Source of the DNA: Calliopum simillimum
Lineage: Eukaryota; Arthropoda; Insecta; Diptera; Lauxaniidae
Length of the DNA stretch: 64,000 nt
Direction of reading: 5' to 3'
Assembly (NCBI GenBank): GCA_951812925.1
Contig: OX638372.1
Coordinates: 38,128,245-38,192,244, forward strand
Below are positions 12,405 through 23,884 of the stretch, one piece after another. Position 1 is the stretch's first letter, and the number at the start of each line of letters is the position of its first letter. A program made the translations under genes and the position numbers. Under the pieces are notes generated by a model. The model was not told the DNA's origin. It was given only the letters and a program-made list of their open reading frames with translations, and searched no databases.

Positions 12405-12820
12405 AAATAACTTGTATAGCTTGCGAGACATAACGTGTTTAAATTTTCAATCACTAAAAAGTGGATATGGCTCTCTTCTAACTACGCCCACTTTTTGACT
12501 AGCATACGGTATTCACCCTCGGTACCTACCTCGGTACCATATTTCATCAAAATTGCTTGTATAACTTGTGAGGTATAACGTTTTTTAATGTCACAAAAAA
12601 AGTGGGCGTGATGTTATCTCTTTACGCCCAGTATTCGTCAAGGGCGTGGTACACATTGTTGTTTCTTAACTGCAAAAATTCATCACAATAGCTTTTATAG
12701 ATTGAGACAAAACGTATTAAAATTCACAATCGTTTGAAAATGGGCGTGGCACTAAACTGATTACGCCCACTTTTCGACTAGTGCTTACAAGGAGTGTAGC
12801 ATGTTCATCGGCATTATTTA
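12405..12820. repeat. Degenerate ~140-bp tandem repeat with GGGCGTGG motifs
   Basis: Three diverged units start near 12411, 12554 and 12691 with CTTGTATAGCTTGCGAGACA-like sequence followed by AACGT. Each unit carries a (G/A)TGGGCGTGG or CGCCCACTTTT block. Similar GGGCGTGGC-type blocks recur at 18900, 57890-58300, 59940 and 60360 in this window. It looks like old dispersed-repeat sequence rather than a gene. Confidence 0.5.
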
Positions 12821-13577
12821 TTTGTCGTTGGGTATGTAGTTGACTTCGAAAACATTTTCTCACAGTTAATAAATGTTGTTGTTATTATTATTATTACTGT
12901 TGTTGTTCAGTTGTCAATCAAAACTGTTCACATGAAACATAAAGAGAGCAATCAATAAACAATAATAAAAATACCATAGATAATAACAGTAGGTACTGAC
13001 TGCTGTTCCAGTGTTAAGCTATGGCAAATTAACAGATTTTTTATTGATGCCGCTCCCAATTTTTGTACGTTTTGCTTTCATTTATTTTTTGTTTTCCTTA
13101 ATAAATGTAGGTTTATTTTTTCTATTTTTTTATCGCAAATTTCATTATAAATAGTTTGCAAATATTGCAACAAATTTTATATAAAAAGAAAAAAAGTAGC
13201 TATTAAAGAAATTTTTTAAGAGAAATTTAATTTTTATCATGATTCGGTAGTGCTATTAGACAAATCTAGACTAAGAAATGAGTCAGTTGAAAATGTAAAA
13301 AAATATTAATTAACAGTGAACAAATTTTAGTAATCTCTCTTTAACTGGAGTTAAAATGTTATTAAATGATATAGACGGAATTTTTATTTAAAAACATTCA
13401 AGAGATTTGATTGGGTCAAATTAAATTTGGTAGTCATAAATATTCAGTATCGTTCGTAAGTTACAGATATGATGCAATATATGGCCCAATGACATCCAAT
13501 GTAATTAATGATCTATTTATGAAACGATGTTTACTATAGTGACGATTGCTATCAGTTTTTAATAGATTTTTATTTTA
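12821..13577. other. AT-rich non-coding stretch with TTG/ATT simple repeats
   Basis: Short trinucleotide tracts (GTTGTTATTATTATTATT near 12874) and AT-rich sequence are present. No coding or RNA gene was recognised. The Helitron starts directly at the right boundary. Confidence 0.45.
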
Positions 13578-14222
13578 TCTATATATATAAAAATGAAATG
13601 GTGTCCGTATGTAGCTTATGAACGCGGGAACTACACAGTCGATTTACATAATTTTTTTTTAAATTGTTTGTTGTGGTCTGTAGAAGGTTCTTAAGGGGGT
13701 GATATGCCACTGAGGGGAACGGGGGTTGCACCCCCCATACTAAAAAAATACAAAAAATGCTATATCTATAGTTATACAAGCTATGATTATGAAAGTTGGT
13801 GAACTTATGCATAATGTATGTATCATTCACCATGCAAAATTTGAGGGGGATCGAACTAGGGAACGTTGCACCCCTCATATGAAAAAAACACACAAAATGC
13901 TATATTAGAGTTCCTATATCAGTTTATCATTATGAAACTTGATACATGAATGTTTACTGCGTCTACTATTCAGAATGCAATGCTTAAGAGGGATTGAAAG
14001 AAAGGGATTTGCAACAACCCCCGTGCAGTAAAAATACTCAAAATGCTATATTTCTACGCCTATAGTAGCTATCATTATAAAAGTTGGTACATAAATATAT
14101 ATTTTATTCACCGTGGAAAACCTGAAGGGTTAGAAGAGAAGGATGATGGAGATAGATGGGCCTTGGAACATATGTAAAGGGCATCGGGAACGGGCGAACA
14201 ATGTCGCTTCCGGGCCAGCTAG
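13578..14222 (+). mobile_element. Non-autonomous Helitron (645 bp)
   Basis: The element starts with TC (TCTATATATATAAAAATGAA) directly after an A. It ends with CTAG followed by T, matching the Helitron 5'-TC ... CTRR-3' pattern with insertion between A and T. A short hairpin lies just upstream of the end: GGAA..GCGA pairs with TCGC.TTCC around ACAATG at about 14185-14212. There are no TIRs. The middle consists of three diverged ~140-bp tandem units with TTGCA near 13726, 13866 and 14009, each followed by AAAATGCTATAT. Rep/helicase is absent, so movement would need a partner element. Confidence 0.7.
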
Positions 14223-14569
14223 TATTATATATATATAAAAATTTGCGACGAAAAAACATTTGAGGAGTGATTTTTCAAAAGAGCTTATTTCCATGTTTAA
14301 CAAAATTTTAGTAATGAGAAAAACCTTTGAGAGCTGTTTACAATTACTTAGTTGTTTCAATTTTCCAGTGTTATAGTTAGTTTATCTAATATTTGTATTT
14401 ATTGGAAAAAATAAGAAACATTTGGAAATGTGCCCCCTATTGGTGTGAATGAAAGCTTTATAGCTCACACTTATTTCACTGATCGATCATTGGCCATTTA
14501 AGCTGCTCTCTTTAGGCATGATAAGTAAACACCATAAGTAACCTAACCTAGCACCTACATATAATCGCC

Positions 14570-14955
14570 CAATAGTCAAAATTTGACCACAAATGTATTA
14601 AATAATTTTGGTACTTTTTGGACAGTTTTAGTATTTTTTTGCTAATTGGTACAAAATAGAAAAGCTCATTTATCATCCCTGGTGCAATGACAAATGTGAA
14701 ACGAAAAATAAACAAAAAACATGAAGTCAGCGTCAGTCAGCTTTTAGTTTTTCTCTTTTCCGCGTATTTTGTCGTTGTTAATATTGAAAAATTTGCATTT
14801 AATTTTACATGGCTTAATGGCAAAATATTTAAATAATTTTAACTTTGTGCATATTTACCCACAAATACCTTTCTAATAGTCTATTATTCAAAGTCGTGCT
14901 CCATTTCTAACATAGTAAAAATGGTAGGACAAATTTTTGTCATGCGTAATGATAT
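14570..14955 (+). repeat. Dispersed repeat, copy 1
   Basis: The sequence from about 14570 (ATTAAATAATTTTGGTACTT) through the block ACATGAAGTCAGCGTCAG to the end near 14955 recurs at 20540-20900, with similar order and spacing and many substitutions. A shorter reverse copy lies at about 45787-45955. No TIR or coding region is clear, so the class of element is undetermined. Confidence 0.6.
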
Positions 14956-14958
14956 ATA

Positions 14959-15882
14959 CTAGGTGTACAAATATGAAACCGGTAATTTTTATTTAAAAAA
15001 AACACGTTTATTTTGCGAAAATGGTTCCAAATTTAATCTTCAAAGTACTTCCCCTCGCTAGCTACACATCTTTCCCATCTTTCAGGCAATTTATGGATTC
15101 CTCGCCAAAAAAATTTTTCGTTTTTTGAGGCTATCCATTCATCGAGCCATTTTTGCACTTCCTCGTAAGAATTGAAGTGCGAATCGTTGAGTGCGTGTCC
15201 CATCGATGAAAACAAATAGTAATCGGACGGCGCCAGGTCCGGTGAGTACGGCGGGTGGGGCAGGGGCTCCCAGTTGTACGATTCTACCAAGTTTTTATTG
15301 ACCGCAGCTCGATGTGGCGATGCGTTGTCATCTTGGAATACAATTTTGTCATGGCGAAGTTGAAATTAGGGCCTCTTCTGACGTATAGCACGGTTCAAAG
15401 CGATCAATTGTTGATGGTAGCGTGCACCAGCAACTGTTTCACCTGGCTTTAGTAGCTCATACCAAATAACACCACGCTGATCCCAGAAAATACACAGCAT
15501 TGTCTTTCGGCCGAAGCGATTTGGTCTTAGCGTTGATTTGGGTCGTTGGCCGGGGCTCAAATATGACTTTTTTCGTTTGGGATTGTTGAAATAAATCCAC
15601 TTTTCATCGCCAGTGATGATTCGATGCGATTTAAAAGCGTTTTTCTTTAAATGGAAACAGAAAATCAATGCTTCCCGCAAATGAGAGTTTTCAGGCACAA
15701 AATTCGACATCTTTACGTGCGGAAAAAATGCGTTGTTGTATGAAACTTGACAAATTGTGAACTGAATATTGTTGACAGATGACAGAATGAACAATTAAGA
15801 CATTTGGTACGGTTCGGAAGCTCATACATATACGGCTATCGACCGCTAGATGTCATTACCGGTTTCATATTTGTACACCTAG
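14959..15882 (-). mobile_element. Mos1-like (mauritiana-type) mariner, TA-flanked
   Basis: The termini CTAGGTGTACAAATATGAAA and its complement at 15863-15882 are flanked by TA at 14957-14958 and 15883-15884. The terminal sequence is very close in pattern to the ends of mauritiana-subfamily mariners such as Mos1. The element is 924 bp, against about 1.29 kb for a full Mos1, because the middle of the transposase gene is deleted. Confidence 0.85.
15033..15710 (-). pseudogene. Mos1-like mariner transposase, internally deleted
   Basis: The start is MSNFVPENSHLREALIFCF at 15710; an upstream ATG at 15794 only extends into the leader. After about 22 residues the frame jumps to SHRIITGDEKWIYF, so roughly 130 residues of the DNA-binding half are lost in frame. 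Then follow PNRFGRKTMLC, the GVIWYELLKPGE block, QDDNASPH, YSPDLAPSDYYLF and a GIHKLPERWERCVAS end. The three catalytic Asp positions (TGDE, DDNA, APSD) remain with DD34D spacing. A TAA at 15366-15368 interrupts the frame after RQKRP; both sides are otherwise in frame. The copy is non-functional but could be mobilised in trans through its TIRs. Confidence 0.85.
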
Positions 15883-16152
15883 TATATATAGATAAAAGGC
15901 TTCTTTGGCGACGAAATAAGTCTTTTTTGTATCAAATTCTGTAAATGTCTAACAGAAACTTAGAAATTAGATGGAAATGTGTCGTTTTGCTTTTGATTTA
16001 GCATGATAATGGCGATGGTATTCCTAGGTATGTTCAAGGTTGTAAGTAGAAATGGACGCTTTTGAAAAATCACACCTCATTTGTTTCAACCGAAAAATCA
16101 ATTGATAACTTTTAACAAATATATGATTGATCGAATAAAATTGCTCTTTATA

Positions 16153-18253
16153 TGGGTGATTCTCAGATAACTGTACTTTTTGTGTCCTCTGGCGATTTCA
16201 CCTATACAGTAGGCTTTTTTTTCACAAAAAATTACGCTATAAGTTAGAAACTATGCTTTTCTAATAGAGCGTATCAATTTTACCACCAAATATTTGTTGG
16301 TCTACTTTGAAAGTTTGCAAATATACCCCAAATGTCACAAACGTGGCATGTCCTACCCCTACTTTTTATACACAAAACGATGAAAAACGACCAAAAAACG
16401 GAAATAGAACAGAAAACAAGTTACTACACATATTAAGTAAATACTTAAGGCTACAATATTCTGAGCTCATCTGCAGTTTTAAATAATTTTTAGAGGGCAC
16501 AATTTCGAATTGAAAACTGTCCCCTAGTTTTGGAAAAAAAAAATTTCTTCAAAGCATTATGCTACTACTGCATGGTACTACTGTTTCAGTCAATAGATTG
16601 CAATACATATGCATTAGTTCTGATCACTATCCATCACCCAAAGGTCATCATGTCAAGACGAGTCCAAAAAGAAATCTGTTTGCGTTTTATAGGGCAGTTT
16701 ATAAACAAAAGCAGTTTTTTTTAAAAATTATGGTCACAAACGTGGCACTCGGCACTCCCAGGTAGTACATTTTATTTTATGCATGAAACAATTTTTTTGT
16801 AGGATTTGCATACATGACCCCAAATTCTTTCGGAAAAATTTTGAACTCAAAAGCGTGCTTTACAATGACCGATAAACTACAAAAATGTCACAAACGTGGC
16901 GCATCAAAAATGTCACAAACGTGGCACTTTTTATCAGTCTGCAAAAAACATATTTCGATATAAAGTTTGAGTATACAGATGTTAAGTTGAAGGCTATTAA
17001 TTATGTTTTTAATACAAAAATTTTTCTACACCATCAGAATCCTGAGTTATCCTTGCTCAAAAGTGAAATCACTGTTTTGACATGTACTTAAAGCTATAGA
17101 ACAAAAACAACAACAAGTAAAATTAATTTTTGTCAATGGATTCAGACAGCCAAATTTATTGTCAACAAGACATAATTTACCGTTTTTCAATTGCATTCCG
17201 AGCTTTCGAGTTATAAGCGTTTAAAATAAGGACATCTTTCGATAACATACAAAAGATTTTTCGAGACCCAAAAGTTGCAAAATATCAAGTTTTATTATTT
17301 TTATCAATAACATATTTAATTACAAAAATTTCGTGACCTTGGAGACCATAATCGCATAAAAAATTACAGTTCTATGCTAGATTTAGTGAATGACCCTACT
17401 AAACTACTGCTTTGCAAATCAACAGAATCAAAATTTCATCAGTTCATTCACTAAATCTACAATAGAGCCTTATTTTTTCATCCGATTTTAGTCTGCAAGG
17501 GCTTAAAATTTTTGTGATAAATTATATTTTTGACAAAAATTATAAAACTTACCATTTTTGTTAATTTTTCGGTCCAGAAAATCCTTTGTGTGTTATTGAG
17601 AGGTATCCTTTTTTAAAGGCTTATAACTCTGAAACTAAGAATCCAATTGAAAAACGGTAAATTATGTCTTGTTGATAATAAATTCGGCTGTCTGAATCCA
17701 TTGACAAAAATTAATTTTACTTGTTGCTGTTTTTATTAAGTAGATGTCAAAACTGAGATTTTTTCACTTTTGAGCAAGGGTAACTAAGGATACTGATGTA
17801 ATAGAAAAAATTTAAGATCAGATTCGTAATTAGGAGATCCTAATCCACCATAAACGGCTATAAAAACAGAGAACAGGAAACCATTGTTGATCTTAAGGGC
17901 GATAGGGTTTAAAAAAATGGACCACTGGAGACATGGCACTGTTGCAAAATTAGTCTTGAAGTGTAAATTTGTCATTATATGCAATATATCTCTCATCAAA
18001 ACGCTTCAAAACCATCATTTTTCCATACTGTGGCTAAAATGTCACAAACGTGGCAATTTTGTCACAAACGTGGCAGCAAAATTTCTTAATTTCGACCTCA
18101 AAGCCGTAAATTCAGACTTGTAGTTGATCTGCTTAAAAGGTGAGTTTTAAGAGTGTGTTTACATAAGATAGCATGAAGAAACATGCAAAAATCCAAAAAA
18201 ATTATCTGCCAATTTTACAACTCGAAAAAGCACAGTTATCTAAGAATCACCCA
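16153..18253. mobile_element. 2.1-kb TIR element with repeated GTCACAAACGTGGCA motif
   Basis: The termini TGGGTGATTCTCAGATAACT and AGTTATCTAAGAATCACCCA are inverted repeats. TA flanks at 16151-16152 and 18254-18255 fit a Tc1/mariner/pogo-type target. GTCACAAACGTGGCA occurs six times in direct orientation, near 16334, 16733, 16887, 16912, 18041 and 18061, clustered toward both ends. The interior about 17030-17810 is a second, diverged palindrome centred near 17420. No transposase was recognised. The layout matches the two pogo-like elements at 38238 and 42232, but no zinc-finger relic was found here. Confidence 0.7.
17030..17810. repeat. Internal palindrome of the 2.1-kb TIR element
   Basis: Blocks such as CAAGACATAATTTACCGTTT (about 17167) and its complement AAACGGTAAATTATGTCTTG (about 17652) pair around a centre near 17420. 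Further pairing includes TAGATTTAGTGAATGA with TCATTCACTAAATCTA. The arms are about 380 bp and diverged. It may be a second element inserted into the first, or an original fold in the element's interior. Confidence 0.65.
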
Positions 18254-18255
18254 TA

Positions 18256-20539
18256 TGCCGTATGTTATGTATATAATATCAAATATTAAATTTTATAATA
18301 TCAAATATGCCATTTTTTAATTATTAACAAATTTTAATGCATACAAATAATCAAGCTATTTTTTCTATGTATCAGTTACATATACATACATACAGTTTGA
18401 GTGGCTAACATACTTTTCATTGATGCACCCTGTATGCCATGAAAAAAAAAATTGTATTAACTTAATCTGCTGTAAATGAAAATCAAAAATGCAAATATTA
18501 TTTTTATTATTCAGTTTGCATTCAGTTGTGTAGTTGAATCACACAAAAAAAAGTGTTAATTAGGTTGTGTAATCATTAGTTAACCTAGAATTTTTGTAGG
18601 CTTTTAAAATTAGCATGTGCATATGAGGGGTATAGAAACAAAGGCAGCAATCTCCATTTTTTTTTTTTTCATCAGCGTATCTGATAGCATATGATCACAA
18701 GCAACTATATACCACTATCAAAAATGTCATTGAATGACTATAAATATCGCAGTTCAAAAGATTCAAAGTTCCGCTTATTGATTTTTTGGTCTATTTCTCT
18801 GTATGTCTATTAAAATAACGATTACGGCAAAACGGATAATGCTAGATGCATGCAATTTAGATTAAATAATACTTACTGCCGTAGACTGATTGGGATTAAA
18901 AATGGGCGTGATCGGGTTATGTTCGTATAAAAAATTGCTCCTGCTTCCGGCTCTTAATGAAAATCTTATATAATTCTTGCATTTGTTTTCATCATGGCCT
19001 TATGTTGACCAATTCTTGTGACCCATTCGTCCCTTTGCCCAGACATCCCTCTACCACCTTTGCACAGACATCCCTCTACCACCTTCGCAGCATGACAAAA
19101 TTTGTAAACGCCGCCTAATGTAGAGTCACAAGCTGATAATCAAATTCCCTACCACATTTTAAGGATTTACATCTTAAAATAAATGCATTTTTTTACAATT
19201 CCCATATGAAAGTACTCGTTCTTAACAATCATCAACATTTTCACCTCTAAAGTTTAATTACAAAATCATTCATAACATAAATTAAGTACATAAATGAAAC
19301 TCAACAGGTGGTTGGTCAACAATTAAAGTAAGCGAGTGTCAAAAACAAATTGCTGAAAATAATTCGTTTTTTTTCTCAAACTAATTAATTAAAATTTGTT
19401 ATTAAAGCGAAAAAACTTTTTTTTTTGCTAAGCACAAGTCGAAAAAAAAAAACAAAAAAAAAAATTTGCATACTTTCTGACATTATATATATGTTAATTA
19501 GGGTGTTTTTTTTTTTCTTGGTTCCTTTAGCTAATGTTTTAGTAAGGCATTTAGAGAGAATACCCGTGAAATTTAGTATTAATTTAGTATTTTCTGTAGA
19601 AAAATCAATGCTTCAAAAAAATTTTAATTAAGAAAGTTTTATACCCGTTTAGGGGTCTGAGAACGAAAAAATTATAAATAGAAGCACCCTAATGTATATA
19701 CGATATTTTAATATATAATGTATGTACTTTTAAGTTTAGATAAAAAGCTACACCCGTCAAATTAATGAAGTTTAATGTGTTGAATATTAAAATTTATATA
19801 CTCGTAGTTGTTTTTGCTTTTTTTTCTTGCTAAGGTACTAAAATGGTAACAGCAACTTTTGTTGTTCATTAAGTATTTTTTATTTTTTTGCTTTTTAATT
19901 TATTATTAATTTGCATTATTAACAACGAAAGCAACAAAAAGTTGCTCTACGTCATTTTGTTGTGATTGTTGAGATTGTTGTTGTATTGAAAATAATTAAA
20001 TTTAAATTTTTTTTTTATTTTTTTTTTGTTCAATTCTCATTTGAATTTATTTCCGCTGAATGATTTTGCTTTACATTATTGTTTATAAATAAATGAAATT
20101 ATAATTTAGCAATACAATGTGACTCAAAAACATTTATAATTTAATTAAAACAAAAAACAAAAAAAAAAAAAAAACAAAATTATAAAAATACTTAGCAGCT
20201 ACAAATGCATTTTTAATTCGAACAAAACAAAAATTTAATTCTTTAGAAAATCCCATCGATGAAAAAATTATAATTATTTTTTGTTTCATAAAGTTGTATC
20301 GAAATTTTTTCTTTTTTGTGATTTTTTTAACACTTATTTGTTGTAAAATGCGTGATTCGTGATATTTTGATTAAACCTTTTAAACGTTTTCTTCATGCAT
20401 AAAGTCAAATAACTCAAAAATAATGTTTATAAAATGCATGAATTAAAGGTGCCGTTTTTTTTTTTTTTTTGTAAACTTTTTTATGCGAATTTTTGCATTT
20501 TTTGCATTTCACGAGTACAAAAATAAAAATTTTAAATTG
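18256..20539. other. AT-rich non-coding stretch
   Basis: No gene was recognised. Around 19045-19090 a 24-bp unit is duplicated in tandem (CAGACATCCCTCTACCACCT twice). A GGGCGTGATCGGG block at about 18905 resembles the dispersed family at 12.4 kb. From 19380 to 20540 the sequence is dominated by A/T runs and TTG repeats. Confidence 0.45.
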
Positions 20540-20900
20540 TCACAATTCGACTACAAATAAATTAAATAATTTTGGTACTTTTTGGACACTTTCAGTACAT
20601 TTTTTACTAAATATTTAGTACAAAATAGATTTATCAACCCTAGTACAATGTAAAGGGAAACATAAACAAAACAAAAAGCATGAAGTCACCGTTGTTCTTT
20701 GTGTATTTCTCTTTGTGCTTAATTCTTTTTTCAGCTCTGTGTGAACGCTCAGTTAATTTTACATGCCGTAAAAGCAACATATTAAACTTTGTGCACATCT
20801 ACACACAAAAAACTTTCTAATGGTGTTTTATTCAAAATCGTACTCCATTTCTGACCTAGCAAAAAAAGGGATAGAAGTTTTTGTCTAACGTAATCTTATA
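20540..20900 (+). repeat. Dispersed repeat, copy 2
   Basis: This is a second copy of the repeat at 14570-14955. Shared blocks include ATTAAATAATTTTGGTACTT, GCATGAAGTCACCG and CTCCATTTCTGACCTAGCAA. The two copies share start and end points within tens of bases, which suggests a defined element. No coding was found. Confidence 0.6.
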
Positions 20901-21062
20901 AGTTTCGTGTATATTTTACTCCTAGTGTTTTCCGATGCAAATCTTTTTGACAGTTGAAAAGTTTAACATTTTTTTAGGGAAAGTTTCTTCAGAACTTCTC
21001 TTTCATTCTGCATTGTTACATTGGGTTTGATTCAATTGAAAAATTCAATTCATTGAAAAAAA

Positions 21063-21380
21063 TGGAACTATTTCGGAAAAATTTCGATGCGGTTTATCTC
21101 AACAAGGGTGAATTGCTCGACTGAAAAAGGGTTTTGGCGACAAAGCACCATCCAAAACCTGAGGCGGACTTCACTCAAAGACGACCCACGCGAAGGTCGC
21201 CAGAAAACCGGTGTTGTGCCAGAAAACTTCGATGCTGTGCGAAAACTAATTAAATATCATCATGTGTCGAGGCATGTTAAGGCTGTACTAGAACCAGCAT
21301 ACAAACAATCTTGGATAAACATTTAGCAGTGGGAGTGTTAAAATCCACACAAATTAAGGTTAAAGCCACATGAAAAAGTT
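21063..21380 (+). pseudogene. Mariner transposase N-terminal relic
   Basis: The segment starts with ATG at 21063 (MELFRKNFDA). A stop and frame shifts follow at once. In the frame beginning 21087 the block SLKDDPREGRQKTGVVPENF plus DAVRKLI matches the linker between the two helix-turn-helix units of mariners with the MELTR start. ILDKHLAV near 21312 matches the ILHEHLAV block that follows. The DDE domain is missing. It is more decayed than the copies at 10612 and 33738 but of similar type. Confidence 0.65.
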
Positions 21381-21406
21381 TTAACTTTTGGTGATCCTTT
21401 TAATTA

Positions 21407-22854
21407 CACAGTGCAACACAAATAATGTCCCTGGAATCTCATAAAGTTTTTCTGATAGGTTATGCAAAATAAAAAGACACGTATTTTACCGAATTTGTGT
21501 ACCGAAAAAAAAAAAAAAAAATGCATTGAAAATGGTTTTGCTTATAAAACAAAAATTATCATATGAATTCTCAAGTGCTATATCTTAAATTAAAGGTAAG
21601 GGTTTGAGCACCATTTCATAATCACATGGTTTTTTCATAAAATCTCAAAATTTCATATAAAACCCGAACTTTAAGCTTTGAGGAGCCATAAAATGAAAAA
21701 AATCAATGATACACAAATTCGGAAAAATACGTGTCTTTTTATTTTTCATAACCTATCAGAAAAACTTTATGAGACCCCAGCGCACTGGTTCAAAATCCTT
21801 AAAAGCTGGCCAAAAGTCAAAAAAAAGTTTTTTTAAATTAACTTTTTATGAACCGTATTGTCTAACAGATATTCATAGACCTCAAAAAATTTGTAAGAAA
21901 GATCCAGGTATTCCTACAATGCTCTTGAGATCTCTCCAAAAGTACGCTTCTCAGAGACAAAATTCTGTGAGTTAAAAATAAAAATTAAGTGTTCACTGTA
22001 AAAATTATGTGGTTACTGAAAAACTGAACCGAATTTAATGTTTGAATATGGAATCTCTGCGTAAAAGGATATACTATCGAACCTCTAAATTCAAAACTTG
22101 CAATAATTTATACTTTTACGGTTATTATGATTAACTTAAAATCAAATTATTTCACAAAGTCAGTATGCATTGGTTATGAAAAAAGCCCAGAACTAATTTA
22201 TACCACGTCATACCACCAGGATTTTTTGGATTTAAGAAGATTGAAACCTTTTCTAACGCATATAAAAAAATTGAGGTGCCTTTTTTTGCCCCTTTACTTT
22301 GACGCGATTTTTTCTGAAGCACCCATAGGAAACTTTAACTCATATTGTTTACCAAGTGTCAATATGTGTTGCTCGCCTGAAATGCAAAAATTTTTATATT
22401 ATTATACAGCTTATACTCCGTGATAACGGAATCTAGAACCCATTTTTATGTAGATTAATTTACCGTTGCACACAACTCTATCAAAGTTAAAGTTTTGAAA
22501 TAAATTTTTAAATTAGATATAAAAATTGTGCAAGTGTTGTTTTTTGCCTTTTCGAATCCGCCATTTTGTTTTTAAAAAATCTAACATCAGATTCGTAATC
22601 AATGACCCCAAAAACCCCCGAGTAAATTTTTTTGTTGGATTTCGTTGAATATTTATGCAATTCGTCCACCATTTTGAATCCGCCATTTTCTTTTTTAAAA
22701 ATCTCAAATCAAATTCGTAATCAGCGACCTCAAAAACCCCCAGATAAAAAATTTCGTCTCGAAACTTTAATGATTTCGACTTTTGGCCAGCTTTTAGGGA
22801 TTTTGAACCAGTGTGCCCAGGGACAAAAATTTTTTTTCATTTTGTTGCACTGTG
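21407..22854. mobile_element. Palindromic element interrupted by a nested element
   Basis: The left end CACAGTGCAACAC (21407) pairs with GTTGCACTGTG (to 22854). Further in, TCTCATAAAGTTTTTCTGAT (21437) pairs with ATCAGAAAAACTTTATGAGA (21756). The right arm is broken at 21780/22816 by the 1035-bp element 21781-22815. Removing that insert restores a palindrome of roughly 410 bp. No coding. Confidence 0.75.
21781..22815. mobile_element. 1.03-kb TIR element, copy 1 (nested)
   Basis: The ends are CACTGGTTCAAAATCC and GGATTTTGAACCAGTG; with two further bases each (CG.../...TG) the insert is flanked by CCCAG at 21776-21780 and 22816-22820. A second copy lies at 35357-36384. Inside, the ~122-bp unit beginning CCGCCATTTTG is repeated in tandem (22559 and 22681). 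A frame at 22127-22423 is also open in copy 2 but shows no known domain. The CACTG end recalls CACTA/Chapaev-like elements; the superfamily is not established. Confidence 0.8.
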
Positions 22855-23432
22855 TTATTGTACCACAATATGAGTTGTTAGGGACATTGTGAAAACTTTT
22901 GATTTACGTCTTAAATTTACTTTAACATGAGAGTAGCCTTAAGTTTATATGTAAGTTAACCTTCACTACATTGGCAAAAAATTATATTAAATGTAGCACT
23001 TTCACTTAATAATAGCACTTTCGTAGTTCTTACAAAATTCGTATCTACAATGGATTCAGTGGCACATCACGATATACTTTGCAAAAAGAGCGTTTTAACT
23101 CAAAGGAAGGCTTGTTTCTAACCTGGTAGAAATTCCACCCAAGGTGAATTCATTGTAAATTATTTATTTATTGCAGATGTACTAATTATAATTCTCCTTA
23201 TCATCTTATAACACCTACGGACTCTTAAAGTATATTAAGAAAAAACAGTAATTTGTTTTGACTAAATTGGCTGAAAATTTATCTAAAATTGCACATCATC
23301 AATAACTCATATTAAAATACTAAAAACGTAGAAAATAACGCAAACCTGAAAAAACTCTTTAAAACCATAACCATTGCCATAACTGCAGAATGCTTGCTCA
23401 ATCAAGAACTTACGAGGAATTTTTGAAAAAAA
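22855..23432. other. Non-coding stretch
   Basis: No gene or repeat structure was recognised between the nested element pair and the Tc1-type fragment. Confidence 0.4.
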
Positions 23433-23884
23433 TTAATTTTTGATTTTATGGCGCGCTGTTTTTGCCTCCATGTTCTTCACTACATTACCATCAGAAATTT
23501 TTTGTACCTCAAACCAGCCTCCTTTTTGGCCTTTGCGAACTAAAAACTCGGAACACTCCACCTTCTGTGCCAGTTTTCTCCATGAAATGTTGGGGTTCTT
23601 CTTTAAAATTGTGACGATTTTCTTCTTTTTGGTCACGGACGCCTTTTTTTTCCGGAACCTGGCTTTCGAAAGACCTCCAAGTCCTTACATTTTTTTAGAA
23701 CCCTTGATACCAATTTCACATTAATTTTGCTGTTCCGAGCAATTCTATAGATACACGTAGTCCACCGCGGGTGGTCTTGAAAATTTTTTATTATTGACTT
23801 TCGAACTTCTAGCTCGTTTGAGGTATTAAGTAAATATGATGGACTAAAGAACAAATTTGAATATGTACAATAATTTTGGTACAT
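23433..23884 (-). pseudogene. Tc1-type transposase N-terminal fragment, frameshifted
   Basis: Frame 23884-23633 reads RKSIIKNFQDHPRWT, IYRIARNSKINVKLVSRVLK and RKPGSGKKRRP. A one-step frame change near 23635 continues VTKKKKIVTILKKNPNISWR, KLAQKVECS and, after further wear, KNMEAKTARHKIKN. The pattern is two helix-turn-helix units joined by a basic GSGKKR linker, as in Tc1/IS630-type DNA-binding domains, followed by the typical NLEAKTRARK-like region. No DDE catalytic domain follows toward lower coordinates, and no TIR was seen. It is a dead fragment. Confidence 0.6.

Noticed and set aside
15366..15794. Upstream start of the Mos1-like transposase at 15794
   Set aside because: The extra N-terminal residues have no counterpart in the family; MSNFVPE at 15710 matches the usual start.
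22127..22423. Open frame shared with 35617-35940 in the two copies of the 1.03-kb element
   Set aside because: The shared frame follows from DNA similarity of two recent copies. No known domain, and codon make-up is like the surrounding non-coding DNA. It could be revisited if many copies keep it open.
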